Origin: Isoetes taiwanensis
Taxonomy: Eukaryota; Streptophyta; Lycopodiopsida; Isoetales; Isoetaceae
Assembly (NCBI GenBank): GCA_021234155.1
Contig: JAJEKV010000019.1
Coordinates: forward strand, 21,272,709 to 21,336,708
Length of the DNA stretch: 64,000 nt
Direction: 5' to 3'
Under the pieces are notes generated by a model. It was not told the DNA's origin, did not search any database, and was given only the letters and a program-made list of their open reading frames with translations. This document shows, one piece after another, positions 49,057-60,502 of the stretch (position 1 is its first letter; every line of letters starts with the position of its first letter). Both the position numbers and the translations under genes were made by a program.

Positions 49057-49665
49057 TGTAACGATCCTGGCCACTTGATGGGTCAGTATACGTACTCATG
49101 TGCGTATATGCATGCTTGACATGCATGTAAGGTAGAACATGCATAGAAGATGGAACATGCATGCAAGATAGGACATGCATGCAACATGGAGAGCATATAA
49201 GCAAGAGTTATTTTTGGAGAGCTTAGTGGGGATTGAAGACGTGAAGGTTTTTGCAAGAGAAGGCAACTTGGAGCATGAAGGCAAAGAAGGATTGCACTGG
49301 GAGGATTGGCGGATCAAGTGAGGATGCCAGAGCTTGGGAACGGCATCAAATATTCTTCCATCAGGTGGGGTTTGGTTCCAATAGGATTTCATGAGATTGC
49401 ATAGGCTGCCAGGAATAGATTCGATTTGCACATGCTACTATGCTATTGTTAAAATTGTGGCCTGATAAGAAATTATGTGGATAAGATTGCTATGAGAAGG
49501 TCTAGAGTAAGCCAAAAGTAACCATGATGAATCTGACTGTTAAGCATGGACTGCAACAACGGTTTTTCCCTGCAATAGAGTCATCACAGAAGGAGCTAGA
49601 ACTTTTGGAGGCATCCTAATATGACCTGGAACAGGCCAATTTGGCATGCTAACTAGGGGTCCTTT
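49057..49665 (+). repeat. LTR-like repeat, copy at 49 kb
   Basis: It begins TGTAACGATCCTGGCC. It contains a stretch of alternating CATGCATG-type words (GCATGCTTGACATGCATG, GGAACATGCATGCAAG) and continues to about ACTAGGGGTCC. The copy beginning at 62336 matches nearly base for base over about 600 bases, except for a 36-bp insertion near its end in the 62-kb copy. The TG start, and the polypurine-like sequence in front of the other copy, suggest LTR starts. No primer-binding site follows this copy, so a solo or truncated LTR is likely. Confidence 0.65.
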
Positions 49666-50572
49666 TCTTGTATACATTTGTTGTTTTCATAATGATGTGA
49701 GCTTAGAATTTGGGACAAGGCATCAAGTTCTAATGTTGCAACTAGCCTACAAATTGATTTCACATTGGACTCTCCATGGTTTCCTATTATGTTCCCTCAT
49801 GGCATCTTGCCTAAGGTCATTCAAGATTTTATGAAGATACTTAAAGATTCTCATTTCCCACAACGATGCTCAAAATTTTCCTAGATAACCCATGGGCATA
49901 TATATATATATTGCATGTCTAACATATAAAATCTAGAAGTTCGAGATTTTCATTAACATTTCTCAACATCTATCAACACTCATGAAAATATGCACTTTGT
50001 ATAGTGTGCAATTCAAGCTCTAAGAGATTTGTGACGTGTGAAATTGGTAAATCTGTTTGCATCACTATTAATTTCAAAGGCAAGTAGATGATGAAATTTA
50101 CATTGCAATTGAGCGTATGTTAACCTTATCCTTAATTTGTGCCTCATTCCCTCATTTCTTATAATCGCTCATTCTTGGCCATAGATGCAGGGAATATTCT
50201 CCAAGATATTCCCTCTCCATCATCTTGGCCCGTCCGTGGAAAATAAGATGGGGTCAAACCCTCTTTTCCACGTCACACTATGATTTGGGGATAATGGTCC
50301 CCAAGTCAATGATTTCTAAGAGATTGACTTGATTTAATAATAATAATATTATTATCATGATTCGTTGGACCCTAAGGGTCATGAAGCAACAAGTACAATG
50401 AATAGCGCCTATTGTTGTTTTAGGCTAAACAGATTACATTGATTTACAAAAAGGAAAGATGCAACATGTCAAAGTGGTTGTTCATTAATATGAGGTCTGC
50501 TCATAATCGACCTGAATGTGTAGTACATACAACACAAGCACATCAAATGTGTTATGCTTCATAAACTGTGTA
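49666..50572. other. no gene recognised
   Basis: AT-rich sequence with frames under 65 codons. A simple TA run (TATATATATATATTG near 49900) and an ATAATAATATTATTAT palindrome (near 50339-50356) are the only structured features noted. Confidence 0.4.
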
Positions 50573-50880
50573 CATCAACAAAATCTCAAACAACACTACC
50601 ATAACTCGGCACTCCATTTCCATCTCACATCAACAACTACACAACAATTGTGCTGCATCACAATAGCAGCATATCATATGTCATCTGCTGCCCACAAACA
50701 ATAGACCAAGGAAAATATATGTGCATCAACAGATGCTCAAATACCCCTGCCATGCCTAGAAACGCCTACATAACAACAACTACAGAACAACTGCGCTACA
50801 TCATAAGAGCAGCATATTACATGTGATGTGCTGCCCACAAACAGTAGACCAACAAGAACCTCTGTACATCAACAAATGCT
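50573..50880. repeat. tandem repeat of about 150 bp, two copies and a start
   Basis: Units begin CATCAACA at 50573, 50724 and 50867. The two full units (151 and 143 bp) share CAACAACTACA, AGCAGCATAT and TGCTGCCCACAAACA followed by GTAGACCAA, with moderate divergence. There is no coding potential. Confidence 0.75.
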
Positions 50881-52468
50881 CTGTTTTTCGCCCTTTTCCT
50901 CATTCCCAAGCTGCTGCCGGACTTCAACTACAAGATCTGACATAGCCAGACTTCTTATCCATCTAAAATCATACATAAATGTGGACATGTAGCTCAAGTG
51001 CTCAAATGGCATCTTCTCGCTTCTATCTGGTTTGCATTTGCTAAGCAGCCTGCAAGATCAAACAGAGATATGAACAAACTATTCTGTTTCTCAGCTGTTT
51101 ATTCTCCCTTTCGGGATCTGAGTATGGAGCAGCTACACCCCATAGCATGCAGATGCACCAAGAGCGAAGAACCAGAGCTTCCTGCCTATAGAAACATTTC
51201 TTCACATCTGGGCGCTCCCTATTCGACTCATATGCCTAAAATCAGCATAAGGCAACCTCTGCCACAGTAAGAATAAGAATAAGAAGAAAGCTCTGTGACA
51301 ACAAGAAAAACCTCAGCACAAGATCACTAGTTCTGGCACAATAAGAAAATTAAGAAAAGCCACGGTAAGAATAAAGGATGCTACATAGAAAAGGACTGTC
51401 GGAGGCACTCGGCCATGAGTTGCCAGAAGAACGCCACCATGGCCACGCCGCCATGCCCTGCCGCACCAAACTGCCAGGAACCCTACCTTCCAAAGAAAGA
51501 AACCCGGATGGTGCTCCACGATAAGAAACTCTGCCCATAAAAAAAAAGAAGACTATGGAATTCCCAAACCCCATATGCTGACATCAGCATTCTGCGGATT
51601 TCACATACCAATACGCTTTCCAACCTTGCTAAATCTTATGTAATAAACTACCCTTGCAACATTTTGGAAACCTAATCACTAGAACCAATTGTTATCACAG
51701 GGCTTTTAAAATTAAATATGATAGCAAAACGGTGGACATTTGCTGCCATTTTCAACACACATCAGATTTTAAGGCAGTCAAAGGTTTGTTTTCAACCATT
51801 GCAACAGAAAATAATGAAATCGTGAAGACACTCTGCTCTGTAGCAAATATCTTGCTCTATCTGCGAGCACTGAGAAGAGCATTCCACTGCAAAGAAATAC
51901 ATGAACTTTCTTAAGTTAAGCTTATCTTCATGAGCCCAAAATTGTGATCCCCAAGCTTTGAAACAGCATAAGGGGCATGATTCACATGGATGCATATATC
52001 GTGCATGCATCGCGTGGCTACTATTCATATGACACAAATAGGTATGGCCCAACAACCTCGTTCGCTTTCTGTAACATAAGGATTATTCATATTACTTGTC
52101 TTCATAACACTGCAACACTGGTTCTTAGTAGGGCCCAAGAATATATTGCCTAAAATTCTAGTTTAACAGTGCTTTAATACAATTTATGATGTTGGTTTAG
52201 AATCTTTATCGTTGCTGTAGCATATAAGCTAGCATGACGATCAATTATGTCATCTTCAGAGAAAGGGACCTGCAAAGTAAATCCTAATTTTACTTTCTTC
52301 TTAGAACGACGTTAAAATTCATGCTTGGAAAATATCTTTGAATTGCTGTTCTGGGATAAGAAAAGCCTGATAGTAGTGCCACTGTATGTGCCAGAAACAA
52401 ATATAACTGCAAACATTCACTAACATGCATGTTGTATAGGCCAGATCAATAGCGAACTATTTCTGACA
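50881..52468. other. no gene recognised
   Basis: Frames up to 90 codons show no known motif. At 51360-51560 overlapping minus-strand frames are rich in Gly, Arg and Trp, but no splice context or family is recognisable. Confidence 0.35.
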
Positions 52469-52740
52469 CTACAATCTGCATAAATTGGTGACAATCTTAG
52501 CACAAATTCCCGTTGCTTGCAAGCGCAAACCCAAGCTAAGATTCCTTTCTCCTGGAAGTGCAAACTCAATCTTAGGTCCACTATTTTCCTGTAGAAGGTC
52601 CAATCCTTGCTGCTTCAGCGGATTCTCCAGACTCACTCCAGATGATGAAGTAGCATCCTTGTCTTCGACTATTTTTTGCAACTTGTGTAGCAGGGCAGAT
52701 TGCCATTCCAAAGTCAACCCAAAAGCCCCATTTCATATTG
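52469..52740 (-). other. protein-like open frame of unknown identity
   Basis: The minus-strand frame has a balanced composition and a plausible helical start (SALLHKLQKIVEDKDA), then SLENPLKQQGLDLLQE and LPGERNLSLGLRLQATG. It looks more like true coding sequence than its neighbours, but I cannot name a family. It lies 300 bases from the LTR retrotransposon insertion. On the same strand, on the far side of that insertion, is the arabinofuranosidase-like remnant. It may be another piece of the interrupted locus or of an unrelated dead gene. Confidence 0.3.
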
Positions 52741-53036
52741 ATGAGTATGGATATATAGTTCCGAGAGACTGAAATTGGCTTCTAAAAATTCAACCCAAAG
52801 TTGGAAATGGCAGGCCATTCATGCCCATGTGAGATACAAATACTTAATCCATAGGGCAATATCAATCTGCATAAAAAATAGCACAATTTGTAAAACAAAG
52901 TGACAATACCTTTTATATGCAGTGTCAGGAAGATGAGTGGGAAACGAATAGCCCAGCTGCCTCAAGGTCAAGAAAAAAGGTTGTTCAAAGCAGCTACATC
53001 AAAATATTCTGGAACTTGAGCAACAGAAGGAATCGA

Positions 53037-53483
53037 TGTTAGCCCTTTGGGCTAAACATATGTATGAGTGGCATAGGCCACATGTATTTATCACATTGGA
53101 CCACTTGATCTAGGGCCCAGATTTAGCCCACATATGTGGTAGGTGGCATAGGCCACATGTATTTGTCATATTGGACCCCACAATCTATGGCCCAGATTTA
53201 GCCTAGATCTGTGGACGGTGAGATGTCAGTTAGGGTTAGGGTTTTGCTCTACTATTTAGAGAGAGCATTTCCTCTCATTGTTGAGGCTTTTGCTCACGTT
53301 TTGGAGCACCTCCTTTTGGAGCATCAATATGATTCTGTTTTGTTCATTCTTTGCTTTGTTCTTGTTCTTGGAGTTTCTTCCCACCTTCTTTTGTTGATCC
53401 ATGAGCATTTGTGGCAGCCTTGTGGCATCCGGCAGTCATGGACTGCTGCTGCAAGGTGATGCCAAGAACCCCAAACATCAACA
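53037..53483 (+). repeat. 5' LTR
   Basis: 447 bp, TG...CA ended. It contains an internal direct repeat (GTGGCATAGGCCACATGTAT at about 53069 and 53142) and two telomere-like GTTAGGG units at 53229-53241, followed by TTTTGCTC. The 82-codon frame inside it is also present in the right LTR and is not considered a gene. Transcription would start within this repeat; the exact site is not visible. Confidence 0.93.
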
Positions 53484-53484
53484 C

Positions 53485-53501
53485 TGGCGCCGTTGCCGGG
53501 G
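53485..53501 (+). other. primer-binding site for tRNA-Asp
   Basis: TGGCGCCGTTGCCGGGG starts one base after the 5' LTR. It is the complement of the 3' end of plant tRNA-Asp (ending CCCCGGCAACGGCGCCA), all 17 bases matching. Confidence 0.92.
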
Positions 53502-55189
53502 TCTCTTGGGCTCATGATCATCCTCTTTGTTTTTATTTCAAGTATCTCCAAAAGTTTTTTTCAACAAAAATTTGATTTTACATCGACATTTGGGTTCTCA
53601 TCTCTGTAATTGCCTGGTGTTCCGAAAGGGGCAAACCTGGTTTTTGGCCAGAATAAAGTAGCGTTACATTTTTTCTGGTGCCAATGCTGCTTCGGCAAAC
53701 CTGCATCATTTGCAAGGCATTTATTCTTCATCGACTTATATTCTCCCTCCGGCACAATCGTTTTGGCACAATACAGTTTTCTTTATGGAAATAAAGCTCT
53801 GTTCTTGAGCAACCCTTAAGCCTCCAAGCCTGTATTTTGAGGTGGAGATGCCCTACGGGTCTCCTGGTCTGCACATTTCCAGCCAATCAGCAAGGACGCT
53901 CACATCTTCTGCATCTGAAATTCTTAGAAGATTATTGTTCAGATTATTTACAGAAGGTCAGTAGTTCGGCTAGCCTCCATCTATCTGCCAAGCAAATAAA
54001 ACGGACACGTCATTCTCAGTATGCTTATCTGCTACTCCGGAAACATTTACACATACAGCTCCAATTTTCTTTCCATACAGGATGCATCACAACCGCCTTC
54101 AGGGTCAGCAGATCTGCACAAGGCTTACAAATTTTTTGTGCAACATCAAAGTTCTTTAGAAAAAGCTTCCTTACGCTCTGTTATTCTGGACCGATATTTC
54201 ACCAAGCTTCTTCAGGATATTTCTTTCCTCTGTTCATATCTTCTGCTCCGTCCACCTGCCAATCAGTTTTCTTCGTTGAGGTCTTTTCCTTCCCTCCGGT
54301 GCAGGGGTCTATTGTTACAACCTGATTTCGCTCCACAGCCTTGGCGTTATCTCTGTAAAAACAAGGGCATTAATTAGCCCTTTGGTTCAAACCGACACCA
54401 TGGCGTTCTTGCACTGTCGGCCCATACACTGATCTGCTACTAGGCAGCTTCAAACGTTTCTGATCTGGTAATGGGCAGTTTCAAGGATGTTTGAGATTTT
54501 TTCCTTAGCCACAGCAAGCAACCGAGCCACAAAAACAAAGGAGGCCCAACGGCTCTTTCAGAATTTCTGGGCTCAAATACAAGGTCTCAGCCATATTCCA
54601 GGCGAATCGAATCAATTTCACCATCCCTTCTACCTGCAAAAGCACCAGAGGAATTTTTTAGCTCTGTTCTGAACTCCATCCGCAGAGCAAACCACGAATT
54701 AAGCGATTCTGGGACGGATAAATTCTTCAGCTCCAAGATCCTTTCTGGCATTTTCGAACCATTCAGGCACAAGAAGCCCAGCAATCATGGCCACACGCGC
54801 TTCGAAATTGTAGAGACAATTTTTGAGCTCAAGGTCCTCGGTTCCGCTCAACACAAGGAGATTTTTCAGCTATGCTTTCCAGACCAGCGGACCACATTCA
54901 TATTTTCAGTTCCACTCGCGACATGATAGACATAGGGGCAAATCGTTCTGCCCTGCCCAAATTCCATTAACAACACCAGGCGAGTCTATGTTTTCAGTTC
55001 CATATCAAATCGTCAAAGAAACAAGGCTGCTCGATCATTGCCGTCAAGAACATTCAGGCCATAAGCTTTTGCTTGCGGCCATAGCTGCACCATCAAGCCT
55101 TGCCCAGTATCAAATCACGCAAGGCATATTTGACCCATTGCTTCCGGCGTGGAAGGCATTTTCTCAAAATATGGTGACCTTCATGGCAA

Positions 55190-56560
55190 ATCCAACAACT
55201 GCTACCTCACGGCCATCACGGCGTGGCACAAATTCTCTCTTCATGTCTCTATCGTTACTCTATTCACATCCCTATTGCAGAACTTCGCCCACGGCCCATC
55301 ACGGCGTGGCACAATTTCTCTTGTTGTAGCTCTGTTCAAGTCTCTAAGCCCACGGCCCCTCACGGCGTGGCACACTCCCTCTGTTAGATGACAAGCGTGG
55401 TTTCACAGAGTCTCCACGACCTGTCTGCACCTTCACGGCCACAAAGCTACAAGAACGCAGCTCTCACCACGGCCCTGTAAGACTGTCCACGACAGCATGT
55501 CCACGGCCTTCCACGGCGTGGGTCAAGATCAGAGCCCCCACGGCCCCTCACGGCGTGGATTCTCCACCGGCCATCACAGCGTGAACCACGGCCCCCACGG
55601 CGTGGCCTCAACATCAAAGACCTCATGGGCATGGCCTCTGCGTGACCCACGGCCCCCAGGCGTGGCCTCTCCGCCATGGCAACTTGTTACATCACAACAT
55701 CAAAACCCCACAGCCCATCCCCTTGGCGTGGAACATTCCTCTCCTGTCAAACACATTGTCCATGTTTTTTTTTTATGACATCTTTATGATTTTCTTTCGA
55801 GAGAGCATTCGACACTTAAATATTCTAGATGGCCTACATTTTTGGTGTTTTTCACCCCTTCTAAATATTGACGCCATTTTTTCATACCCGATATCTAGTC
55901 CTACTCTTATGCTCTTGGAGGTAAAATATCATGCAACTATGACTTCAAACATCACGGCCCAACGGCGTGAGTTCAACAATCTGTCACGGCCCCTCAAGGC
56001 GTGATTTCAAGCACAACTTTCAATCAACTTTTGACGCAAGAAGTATCTGGAGCATATGTTTTGGCATAATTTGGGGGACGCCTCATCTTTTGCCCGATTC
56101 TTAGATCTGCTTTGCACCTTTCTACCAATAAATATCAAGTTCCTACAATGGCGTGAAGATGAATTCTGCCTTCTGCCCCTTCGTACATCAACCTCACACG
56201 GCCACATGGCGTGTCAACTTTTTCAAGTTCAACATTTTGCTCAACCTCATCCGTCCATAATACATGGCGGTTGAGCCTCTTTCAAGTTCAACAAATGGCA
56301 TGAAGATGAATTTTGCCTTCCGCCCCTTCCATTTCAACTCCTTCAAGTTCAACTATCTGCTCAAACTCTTTCAAGTTCAACAAATGGCGTGAAGATGACT
56401 CAGGGCCTTCCGCTCCTTCAATCACATATGTTTCAACTCCTTGTTTCAACTTTTCAAGTTCAACACTGGCGTGAAGATGACTTAGGACCTTTCCGCCCCT
56501 TCAATCACTTATGTTTCAACTCCTTGTTTCCACTTTTCAAGTTCAACACTTAGGACCTTT
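55190..56560 (+). repeat. interspersed short-motif arrays inside the LTR element
   Basis: Between about 55200 and 56220, versions of CACGGCCCNNCACGGCGTGG occur roughly a dozen times with irregular spacing (for example near 55285, 55350, 55500, 55535, 55585, 55645, 55955 and 56195). From about 56220 to 56560 a second motif takes over: TTTCAAGTTCAACA, often followed by a GGCGTGAAGATGA word, in about six copies. A third pair, GAGAAGTGGTGACAGCC, lies at about 56658 and 56732. Frames through the first array give repeated PSRRG peptides but no long protein. Confidence 0.75.
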
Positions 56561-56894
56561 CGCCCCTTCAACAATTTTTCTTTCCAAATTTTTGTTCCAC
56601 TCATTACAAGACACTTTGATTGGCGCATGTATTCGGAGCTAAGTGGCAAGCTCTATGAGAAGTGGTGACAGCCTTCTCAACATTAGATTCGACTTCTATG
56701 GAATTAAAGGAGCTTGTGGCAAGCTCAAGAGAAGTGGTGACAGCCTTCTCAACCTCTCATGATTTTTGTACTTCATCGACATTGGCATTTTTGGGTCAAG
56801 ACTTCGGCGACATTCTCATTATTTCCCCTCACTTTGGACACTGTTGTAAATGTTTAACCTGTTGTTATAAAGGTTCTACATAGTTTGGTGTGGT

Positions 56895-56904
56895 GGGGGG
56901 GGAG
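56895..56904 (+). other. polypurine tract of the LTR element
   Basis: GGGGGGGGAG lies directly before the TGTTAG start of the right LTR. This is the expected position for the plus-strand primer. Confidence 0.88.
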
Positions 56905-57351
56905 TGTTAGCCCTTTGGGCTAAACATATGTATGAGTGGCATAGGCCACATGTATTTATCACATTGGACCACTTGGTCTAGGGCCCAGATTTAGCCCACA
57001 TATGTGGTAGGTGGCATAGGCCACATGTATTTGTCATATTGGACCCCACAATCTATGGCCCAGATTTAGCCTAGATCTGTGGACGGTGAGATGTCAGTTA
57101 GGGTTAGGGTTTTGCTCTACTATTTAGAGAGAGCATTTCCTCTCATTGTTGAGGCTTTTGCTCACGTTTTGGAGCACCTCCTTTTGGAGCATCAATATGA
57201 CTCTGTTTTGTTCATTCTTTGCTTTGTTCTTGTTCTTGGAGTTTCTTCCCACCTTCTTTTGTTGATCCATGAGCATTTGTGGCAGCCTTGTGGCATCCGG
57301 CAGTCATGGACTGCTGCTGCAAGGTGATGCCAAGAACCCCAAACATCAACA
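56905..57351 (+). repeat. 3' LTR
   Basis: 447 bp, the same length as the left LTR and identical to it except for two substitutions. It is followed by the second ATCGA target-site copy. Confidence 0.93.
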
Positions 57352-57399
57352 ATCGAGGAAAGGAAATTCCATAGCTACAAAATGAGCCAAGTGCTCAAG

Positions 57400-57870
57400 A
57401 GAACAAAACTGACTCTCCCAAAGCAAATCTGTTCTAGTTACCATAGCTTCGCCAGAGAAAACTGGATTTGCACTTCCGAAATACAGAGATTGCACCGTCC
57501 ATAGCTGCCCCTGTTTCATAGACAATTTGCGCAAATAATTTGAAGATGTGGCCTAGGATAATTCCACCAATGAAGCCGCTGACAACAGACATTAGGCTGC
57601 ATTGAGCATTCTCGAATCCCTTCAATGGAGAACATTTTGCAATATTTGCAATATTAGTCCGTCAATTCTATGAAAATCACTCAAAAATCCTAGAAAAAGA
57701 ATAAAAGAAGGAAACATACCGCAAAGAAAATGCCGAAGAGTGCAGATGGTATTAAGCGGCCTGGATGGCTAATGTCCACATGCAGTGAACTTGCTTCATC
57801 ATTGGCTGAAACATGAACATAGTGAACCTGATGATTCCACTTCAGGGCCCTTATGCCAGGATCTCCACAT
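57400..57870 (-). pseudogene. alpha-L-arabinofuranosidase-like (GH51) N-terminal remnant
   Basis: On the minus strand, a segment with good splice borders (acceptor ACAG before 57870, donor GTATG after 57720) reads DEASSLHVDISHPGRLIP followed by SALFGIFFA. This fits the plant GH51 N-terminus, where a VDAS...G.PIP.TLFGIFFEE block precedes the catalytic domain. About 75 bases further on, a GFENA word stands where the family has NRGFEAGG, but the frame around it (57625-57434) does not continue the family pattern clearly and contains disruptions. The catalytic domain is absent from the window. The young LTR element lies immediately downstream. I call it a dead fragment; an intact gene is very unlikely. 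Confidence 0.55.
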
Positions 57871-59460
57871 CTGTAATAGTGTGTAGTCTCTGTTATTAGG
57901 CCTGCAAAAAACTATAAACATTGTTTGGAGAAAGAGCCATTGCATTCATGTTGTTTTAATCTAAAACAACTGTTCAAATGTGAGTGCATGCAAATATACA
58001 TGTCTGTGATCTTCACATGGCGAATAATTCAGAGTTATAATTGTTGGGCCATTCATATGGATATAACTGACTATACACAGAGGACTCCATTGTGGCGACA
58101 TATCTCATCATTTTTTACAAGCACCATAAGACACAATACTCCTGACTTTCTTGGGATCTAGAAGAGCTGTATTTGAGAATCTCCTGCACACGTGCACATG
58201 CAGATTGAGCAATCAGAATAAGTTCTAACACGATCAGCACATCCAAAACATGCCGTAGCTGGAAGTTCACTGAAATCTACACTATAAGCAAGATTCGGTA
58301 CTTGACACTCTTGAAATAGCACAGCAGCCAAAAGATGGGCATCTTACATTATTAAAGAAAATGCTTTATAAATATTTTGTAAAACTTACTGAGATAGAGA
58401 TGACTGCAGATAAATGTCTGCAAAATCTCTACCATCCGCTGGTCAGCTGCACCAGAGCTGATATCATCCAAGGAGCAGGATTATCTCCATACATAATTTC
58501 GGGATTTCCAGGAACCTACATACCGTATGTGATAATAAGGTTTGCTAGTTCATGAAACCCTATGTTTATAACATATAGTTTCAATGGTTTATGGGGTGTA
58601 TTGTAGAAAAATGCGTATACAAATAGGGCCTAAAGGAATCTTTAGGATTTCTCGTTTTTCTCATTGGGTTAGATTTAGTAGTCTTAGTTTAGATTTAGTA
58701 AGTTAGGTTTAGCAGGAGCGGATGAATTGGAAAGAAAAGGGCAGGCATGCAGATGCGGCTACGGCTGAATCGGAAATAGAAAGGGAAGATCCTGAAGCAG
58801 ATGCAGACCGATTTGTTGGGTTAACTGCTATTCTTATTTCATCTCATGGTCATGCTAGAGCAGACACCGAATCCAGGGGCGGCCGAGATGTGGATAAGGT
58901 AGGGCGATGGCATGAAGATGGAGTTCAGTTAGGGAAAGTAAAGAAAGCAGGTTTCTTGTCTTATTTCCCTGTGTATTTGTAACAGTGTCGGGCCCAAGGC
59001 CTAGGTGCATGTCAAATTCTTGGATTAGCATATGCTATACAGTACCGAGGGAAAAAACATATGGTCTTCAAGCAAAGCATGTTGTGACAATTATGTGTTC
59101 AGCAAAGGATATTGTATGATTCAGTTTTCATTGCATTGACTTCATATCAGATATTTTAGGAGTGAAAACGCTGCAACTGATTGTGTATTTGGAAAGCCTG
59201 ATTAATTTCTGGAAAGTAGACTCTGTGGCAATGGATTGTTTGTGAAGGAAACCATTGATAGGTGTTGTGCATCAGGAAAAGCCATAAAAATTATAAAGAA
59301 GGATGTGGAAACTGTATATGGATTGCAGGTAAAAGTGCTTCTCATTGTTGAAAACCAGATTTGTGTGTCATATGCATGCTTGTGGAAGAAAGAACTATAA
59401 AACTTTTGGGACAAAGAATGTGTGATTGCATGCGCATGGGATTGGAGCTGCGCATTGCGC
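57871..59460. other. no intact gene; possible subtilase scrap
   Basis: On the plus strand RHNTPDFLGI (58123-58152) resembles the THTPDFLGL motif that ends subtilase propeptides, followed at once by a stop. An 86-codon plus-strand frame at 58722-58982 is charged (KEKGRHADAATAESEIERED) but not recognised. A repeated TTAGATTTAGTA word lies near 58670-58702. Nothing else could be named. Confidence 0.35.
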
Positions 59461-59485
59461 AGGGGGTTCGAATCCCCCAGTCTGT
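59420..59485 (+). other. tRNA-like T-arm with perfect B box
   Basis: GGGGGTTCGAATCCCCC (59462-59478) can form a 5-bp T stem with a canonical TTCGAAT loop and contains a perfect polymerase III B box (59465-59475). Upstream GCTGCGCATTGCGCAG can form another stem, like an anticodon arm. No D-arm/A box and no acceptor stem pairing was found. A tRNA relic or SINE head is more likely than a working tRNA gene. Confidence 0.45.
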
Positions 59486-60169
59486 TGTTCGTTGCTTCAT
59501 TTTGCTTGCAGGTGCAGCCATGTTTCTAAGGAAGGCAGTGTCAAACAACTGGGTGGCGCAACTTCTTGTGGGGCGGATTGGGGGCCGCAAGCTTCTTTGT
59601 GGAGATCATTTTGTAGCGTCTGCCACAAGTTTGAGCACGCCAAGATAGAATCCTTATCTTTATCCTTCCATCTATTACGAGGTTACAATCTATTTTAGGC
59701 TTGTTTCTATTATGGAGCCAATGTCATATTGGAATGTTTATCAATGGTTGTCAATCGCCTTTAAGAATAAGGCCACATAAGCATTTGACCCCAGCCCTTG
59801 CTGAAGTGTACGCATGGGATGTTCCTAGAGAGAATATCCCAGAGAATATTCCCCCATCCAACGTTGAGGGGATGACTAGAGACTCCATCAACGCAGCCGA
59901 GTTAAGGTACTGGAAGACGATGGAACCTGCATAAGACATGATGAGCAATCAGAAATACTTCGAAGAAGAAAGCATATTTTATCCAGCAGACCAGAGGCAT
60001 GTAAGCTCCACATACCATAGCATCCAGCATAGCCATTTGTATTTTGGCCTAAAGTGTTTCATTTAAATCACTGAGGAAATGGAGTAAAGCAGTTGCACCA
60101 TGAAGATTGTACCTTTGATTTCCTTTGTGGGAAAAAGTAGGTCATGCAAGCTCTAGTCACACCTCTCCA
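59486..60169. other. no gene recognised
   Basis: Opposing frames (77 codons plus at 59701-59934; 65 codons minus) have plausible composition but no known motif. A short copy of the exon-like end at 60175-60195 is present at about 60008-60030: ATGGCTATGCTGGATGCTATGGTATGTGGAG on the minus strand against ATTGCTATTGCGAATGCTGTGGTATGTGGAG. Confidence 0.3.
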
Positions 60170-60502
60170 CATACCACAGCATTCGCAATAGCAATTTCTG
60201 ATCTCAAGGATTTAAAAGACACCCCATGCAATGCAAACTGAGTTTCCAATGGCAAGACAATCACGCCAGCAACAGATCCATTGATACTGCACAAATCCAA
60301 AAATATAAGACTCGATTCTTGCATGCCTGTGAATGAGATTCTTGCAGAGCCTGTGAATGAGAGTGGAGGCATACCAAGGCTCGTGGCTATCAAAATGAGA
60401 AGGCATCGCAGATTTATCCATATGGACAATGTAGCTTCTGCCGGCGTCATTAGCATGAACTGCAAGCAAAAAGAAGAGCAACACGTCGAGCAGCATAGCC
60501 AT
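60170..60502 (-). pseudogene. subtilase-like N-terminal fragment
   Basis: The minus strand from 60502 reads MAMLLDVLLFFLLAVHANDA, a good signal peptide. It then reads RSYIVHMDKSAMPSHFDSHE and WYASTL, the start of the inhibitor I9 propeptide of plant subtilisin-like proteases. Next, a 23-24-bp tandem duplication (TCATTCACAGGC...GCAAGAATC, about 60362-60315) shifts the frame. After it, a SINGSVAGVIVLPLE block (about 60293-60250) stands where the propeptide normally has an INGFSA...L motif. It ends at a GTATG donor-like site near 60175. No catalytic Asp, His, Asn or Ser domain follows on this strand within 3 kb. I judge it a truncated relic; a gene whose other exons are lost to rearrangement is the alternative. 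Confidence 0.55.

Larger units (their letters stand above)
53037..57351 (+). mobile_element. young non-autonomous LTR retrotransposon (LARD-like), 4,315 bp
   Basis: Two direct 447-bp LTRs bound the element. Both begin TGTTAG and end ATCAACA and they differ at two positions by eye (G/A near 53112 and T/C near 53332). The 5-bp sequence ATCGA flanks the element on both sides (53032-53036 and 57352-57356). A 17-base primer-binding site for tRNA-Asp follows the left LTR, and a purine run precedes the right LTR. The 3,421-bp interior has no gag, protease, reverse transcriptase, RNase H or integrase motif in any frame. Near-identical LTRs and intact ends indicate recent insertion, driven by proteins from another element. 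Asp-tRNA priming is known for Athila/Tat-type Ty3 elements, so a Ty3-type helper is plausible but not shown. The insertion lies on the 3' side of an arabinofuranosidase-like remnant. Confidence 0.93.

Noticed and set aside
53229-53244. Telomere-type GTTAGGG repeats
   Set aside because: Only two units occur, inside an LTR and repeated in the other LTR. This is not an interstitial telomere array.
53211-53459. 82-codon frame present identically at 57079-57327
   Set aside because: Both copies lie inside the LTRs of one element. Identity reflects recent LTR duplication, and the peptide has no known motif.
55190-56220. CRISPR-like array suggested by recurring CACGGC motifs
   Set aside because: Spacing is irregular, the motif is degenerate, and the array lies inside a plant LTR retrotransposon. 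CRISPR arrays are not expected in a plant nucleus.
59465-59475. Possible functional tRNA gene
   Set aside because: Only the T arm is convincing. No acceptor stem, D arm or A box could be found at the required distances.
60157-60465. Membrane or mitochondrial-carrier protein suggested by the GSVAGVIVLPLE segment
   Set aside because: The segment directly follows a subtilase propeptide start and fits the end of that propeptide better. No further carrier repeats are present.
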